Origin: a virus
Length of the DNA: 46,726 bases
IMG/VR virus record: IMGVR_UViG_3300035224_000093
Location: 1-46,726 of that record
Direction: 5' to 3' (one strand)
A program made the translations under genes and the position numbers. A model generated the notes under the pieces. The model saw nothing but the letters and a program-made list of their open reading frames with translations, did no database searches and had not been told where the DNA came from. This document shows, piece after piece, positions 45,983 to 46,726 of this stretch. Each line of letters starts with the position of its first letter. Position 1 is the first letter of the stretch.

Positions 45983-46133
45983 TAAACATCTCCTTGTGTA
46001 GGTTTAGGTTTTGTTCTTTGTATTCACGAGTGAGACGTAATATCTCCTCTCGACATGAATCAGCCTGTTGGCTGTGATAATACATTTGCTCACGCAGTTT
46101 GTTTTGTTTGTAGTTGCGCTCAGTAATAGTCAT
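45972..46133 (-). CDS. Small helical early protein
   Basis: This 53-residue charged helical protein (MTITERNYKQNKLREQMYYH start, LRLTREYKEQNLNLHKEMFN near the end) starts immediately after CGATACGACA (46134-46143). It overlaps the next gene by 11 nt, its last codons carrying that gene's ribosome binding site. If the 10-mer is a T7-like promoter, this start codon would lie upstream of the transcript start and an internal Met would be used. Confidence 0.55.
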   Translation of the reverse strand: MTITERNYKQNKLREQMYYHSQQADSCREEILRLTREYKEQNLNLHKEMFNAN

Positions 46134-46143
46134 TGTCGTATCG
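46134..46143 (-). promoter_or_regulatory. CGATACGACA site
   Basis: Minus-strand copy in the 12-nt gap between the KTSC-like gene and the 53-residue gene, directly followed by ATG. Confidence 0.45.
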
Positions 46144-46145
46144 AT

Positions 46146-46370
46146 TCAGTTGATAACAGTAACCATGTTGCCCTTGCAGTATGCATTGACAAACTTGCCG
46201 ATTGACTCAAACTCACCGCAGACAAAGTCAAGCAATGCATCGAAGTCTACGTTGTTGTAAAGGTATGACTTAGAGTCATTGGTGTACTTAACCACAACTT
46301 GATTGTTGATAGGTGACACTTTGATGTCAGATACAGCAGAGGAAGTGATAGTAGAAGGAGTGAAAAACAT
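46146..46370 (-). CDS. KTSC-like domain protein
   Basis: This 74-residue protein (MFFTPSTITSSAVSDIKVSP start) contains NNQVVVKYTNDSKSYLYNNV, then FVCGEFESIGKFVNAYCKGN. The layout of two strands with a xYxYxxV turn followed by a helix and a small C-terminal element resembles the KTSC domain of lysyl-tRNA-synthetase-associated and phage proteins. A paralogous sequence occurs at the right edge (46492-46725). The leader is the two-hairpin element B. The molecular role is unknown. Confidence 0.65.
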   Translation of the reverse strand: MFFTPSTITSSAVSDIKVSPINNQVVVKYTNDSKSYLYNNVDFDALLDFVCGEFESIGKFVNAYCKGNMVTVIN

Positions 46371-46389
46371 GTGTTTAGTTATAAAGAAC

Positions 46390-46433
46390 GTAGGAGAATC
46401 CTACAGGAAAGACTCGTAAGTCTTAAGTGTAAG
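46390..46433 (-). promoter_or_regulatory. Two-hairpin RNA element, copy B
   Basis: Minus strand: CTTACACTT, a 6-bp hairpin (AAGACT, loop TACG, AGTCTT), linker TCCT, then a 6-bp hairpin (GTAGGA, loop TTC, TCCTAC). It ends about 20 nt before the ATG of the KTSC-like gene. Compared with copy A, the second stem and flanks are identical while the first stem has changed on both sides, which is compensatory. Confidence 0.6.
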
Positions 46434-46449
46434 AATCAGTTAGTTGGCT

Positions 46450-46468
46450 GAGTGCTAACGAAGCACTC
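46450..46468 (-). other. Hairpin after the edge gene
   Basis: Minus-strand GAGTGC, loop TTCGTTA, GCACTC: a 6-bp stem between the stop of the edge gene and element B. There is no U-run. It may be an RNA-processing hairpin, like the one at 307-325. Confidence 0.4.
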
Positions 46469-46491
46469 TATACCTGAGTGGAGAGTTAGAC

Positions 46492-46725
46492 TCAAGCAAA
46501 GGTTTGGTTATAAACAAAACGATATGCTCGCTCATAACTAACACGAGCATTCTCTTTAAGGTTATCATTAACCCAGAAGCCTAAACTCATGTTACGGTTG
46601 AAATAGAGGTTCAACATTGCACGCTTAGAAACGTTGGTGTATGTATAAGTTGAACCATTCTTGTAAGAAACAAGAGCGAAACCTGCTAATACATTGCAAG
46701 AGATTGAACGGATAGCATTTGATGT
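46492..46725 (-). CDS. KTSC-like protein, 5' end cut by the window edge
   Basis: Seventy-seven codons and a stop remain (TSNAIRSISCNVLAGFALVS first, then YKNGSTYTYTNVSKRAMLNL). The YTYTNV turn and following helix resemble the KTSC-like gene at 46146-46370. The frame is open to the right edge. If the two window edges are joined, the frame continues into the left end as FFNY before the first visible residues, and element A lies just upstream, mirroring the layout of the second copy. No standard start codon is found across that join, so a few bases may be missing. Confidence 0.65.
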   Translation of the reverse strand, partial: TSNAIRSISCNVLAGFALVSYKNGSTYTYTNVSKRAMLNLYFNRNMSLGFWVNDNLKENARVSYERAYRFVYNQTFA

Positions 46726-46726
46726 A

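Noticed and set aside
1-46726. CRISPR arrays, insertion sequences, rRNA
   Set aside because: No regularly spaced repeats, transposase genes or rRNA-like segments were seen on reading both strands.

Overview
This window looks like a complete or near-complete genome of a T7-like cyanophage (Autographiviridae-type podovirus) of a marine Synechococcus-like host. Every credible gene is on the minus strand, so the phage reads from high to low coordinates. The evidence for the group is a single-subunit T7-type RNA polymerase, a T7-order replication block (SSB, endonuclease I, primase-helicase, polymerase, exonuclease) and a T7-order virion block (portal to terminase). Cyanophage host-derived genes are present: psbA, hli, a two-subunit ribonucleotide reductase and an NblA-like phycobilisome-degradation adaptor. 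NblA suggests a host with phycobilisomes, so Synechococcus rather than Prochlorococcus.

Layout in transcription order. (1) Early/control region: about 1.5 kb to position 1, then 46726 to about 42.4 kb. It holds tandem sigma70-type promoters at 856-884 and 1006-1034, many tiny genes, two KTSC-like genes preceded by a matching two-hairpin RNA element, a DNA methyltransferase with a putative nuclease partner, and a winged-helix (MarR-like) regulator with its own sigma70 promoter. The strong promoters near 0.9-1.0 kb point off the left edge toward genes that resume at the right edge, so the contig is probably a circularly represented genome cut inside its early region. (2) Integrase and RNA polymerase (42.4-39.2 kb). 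(3) Replication and nucleotide metabolism (39.2-31.0 kb), including a DNA polymerase split into exonuclease and polymerase genes by an HNH nuclease gene, and nblA overprinted on the end of the exonuclease gene. (4) Head genes: portal, scaffold, hli, an RlpA-like protein and psbA (31.0-26.3 kb). (5) A cassette between psbA and the capsid gene with a lectin-like virion protein, a C39-like cysteine peptidase and small membrane proteins (26.3-23.1 kb). (6) Capsid, tail tubes, internal core proteins, tail fibre, an apparently inserted tailspike, small terminase, two HNH genes and large terminase (23.0-2.1 kb), closed by a terminator at about 2.06 kb.

How the parts would work together. Host RNA polymerase would start early transcription from the sigma70 promoters. 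The phage RNA polymerase would then read the replication and virion genes. psbA and hli keep photosystem II working, NblA dismantles the antenna, and the reductase feeds DNA synthesis.

The most interesting signals are not protein families. Two tRNA T-arm-like minihelix structures sit at stop codons just upstream of psbA and of the capsid gene. A recurrent 10-mer, CGATACGACA, occurs on the coding strand of control regions. A covarying two-hairpin element occurs twice. A 34-nt duplication of the terS start flanks the extra tailspike. All calls were made by eye without database searches; residue numbers are hand counts.
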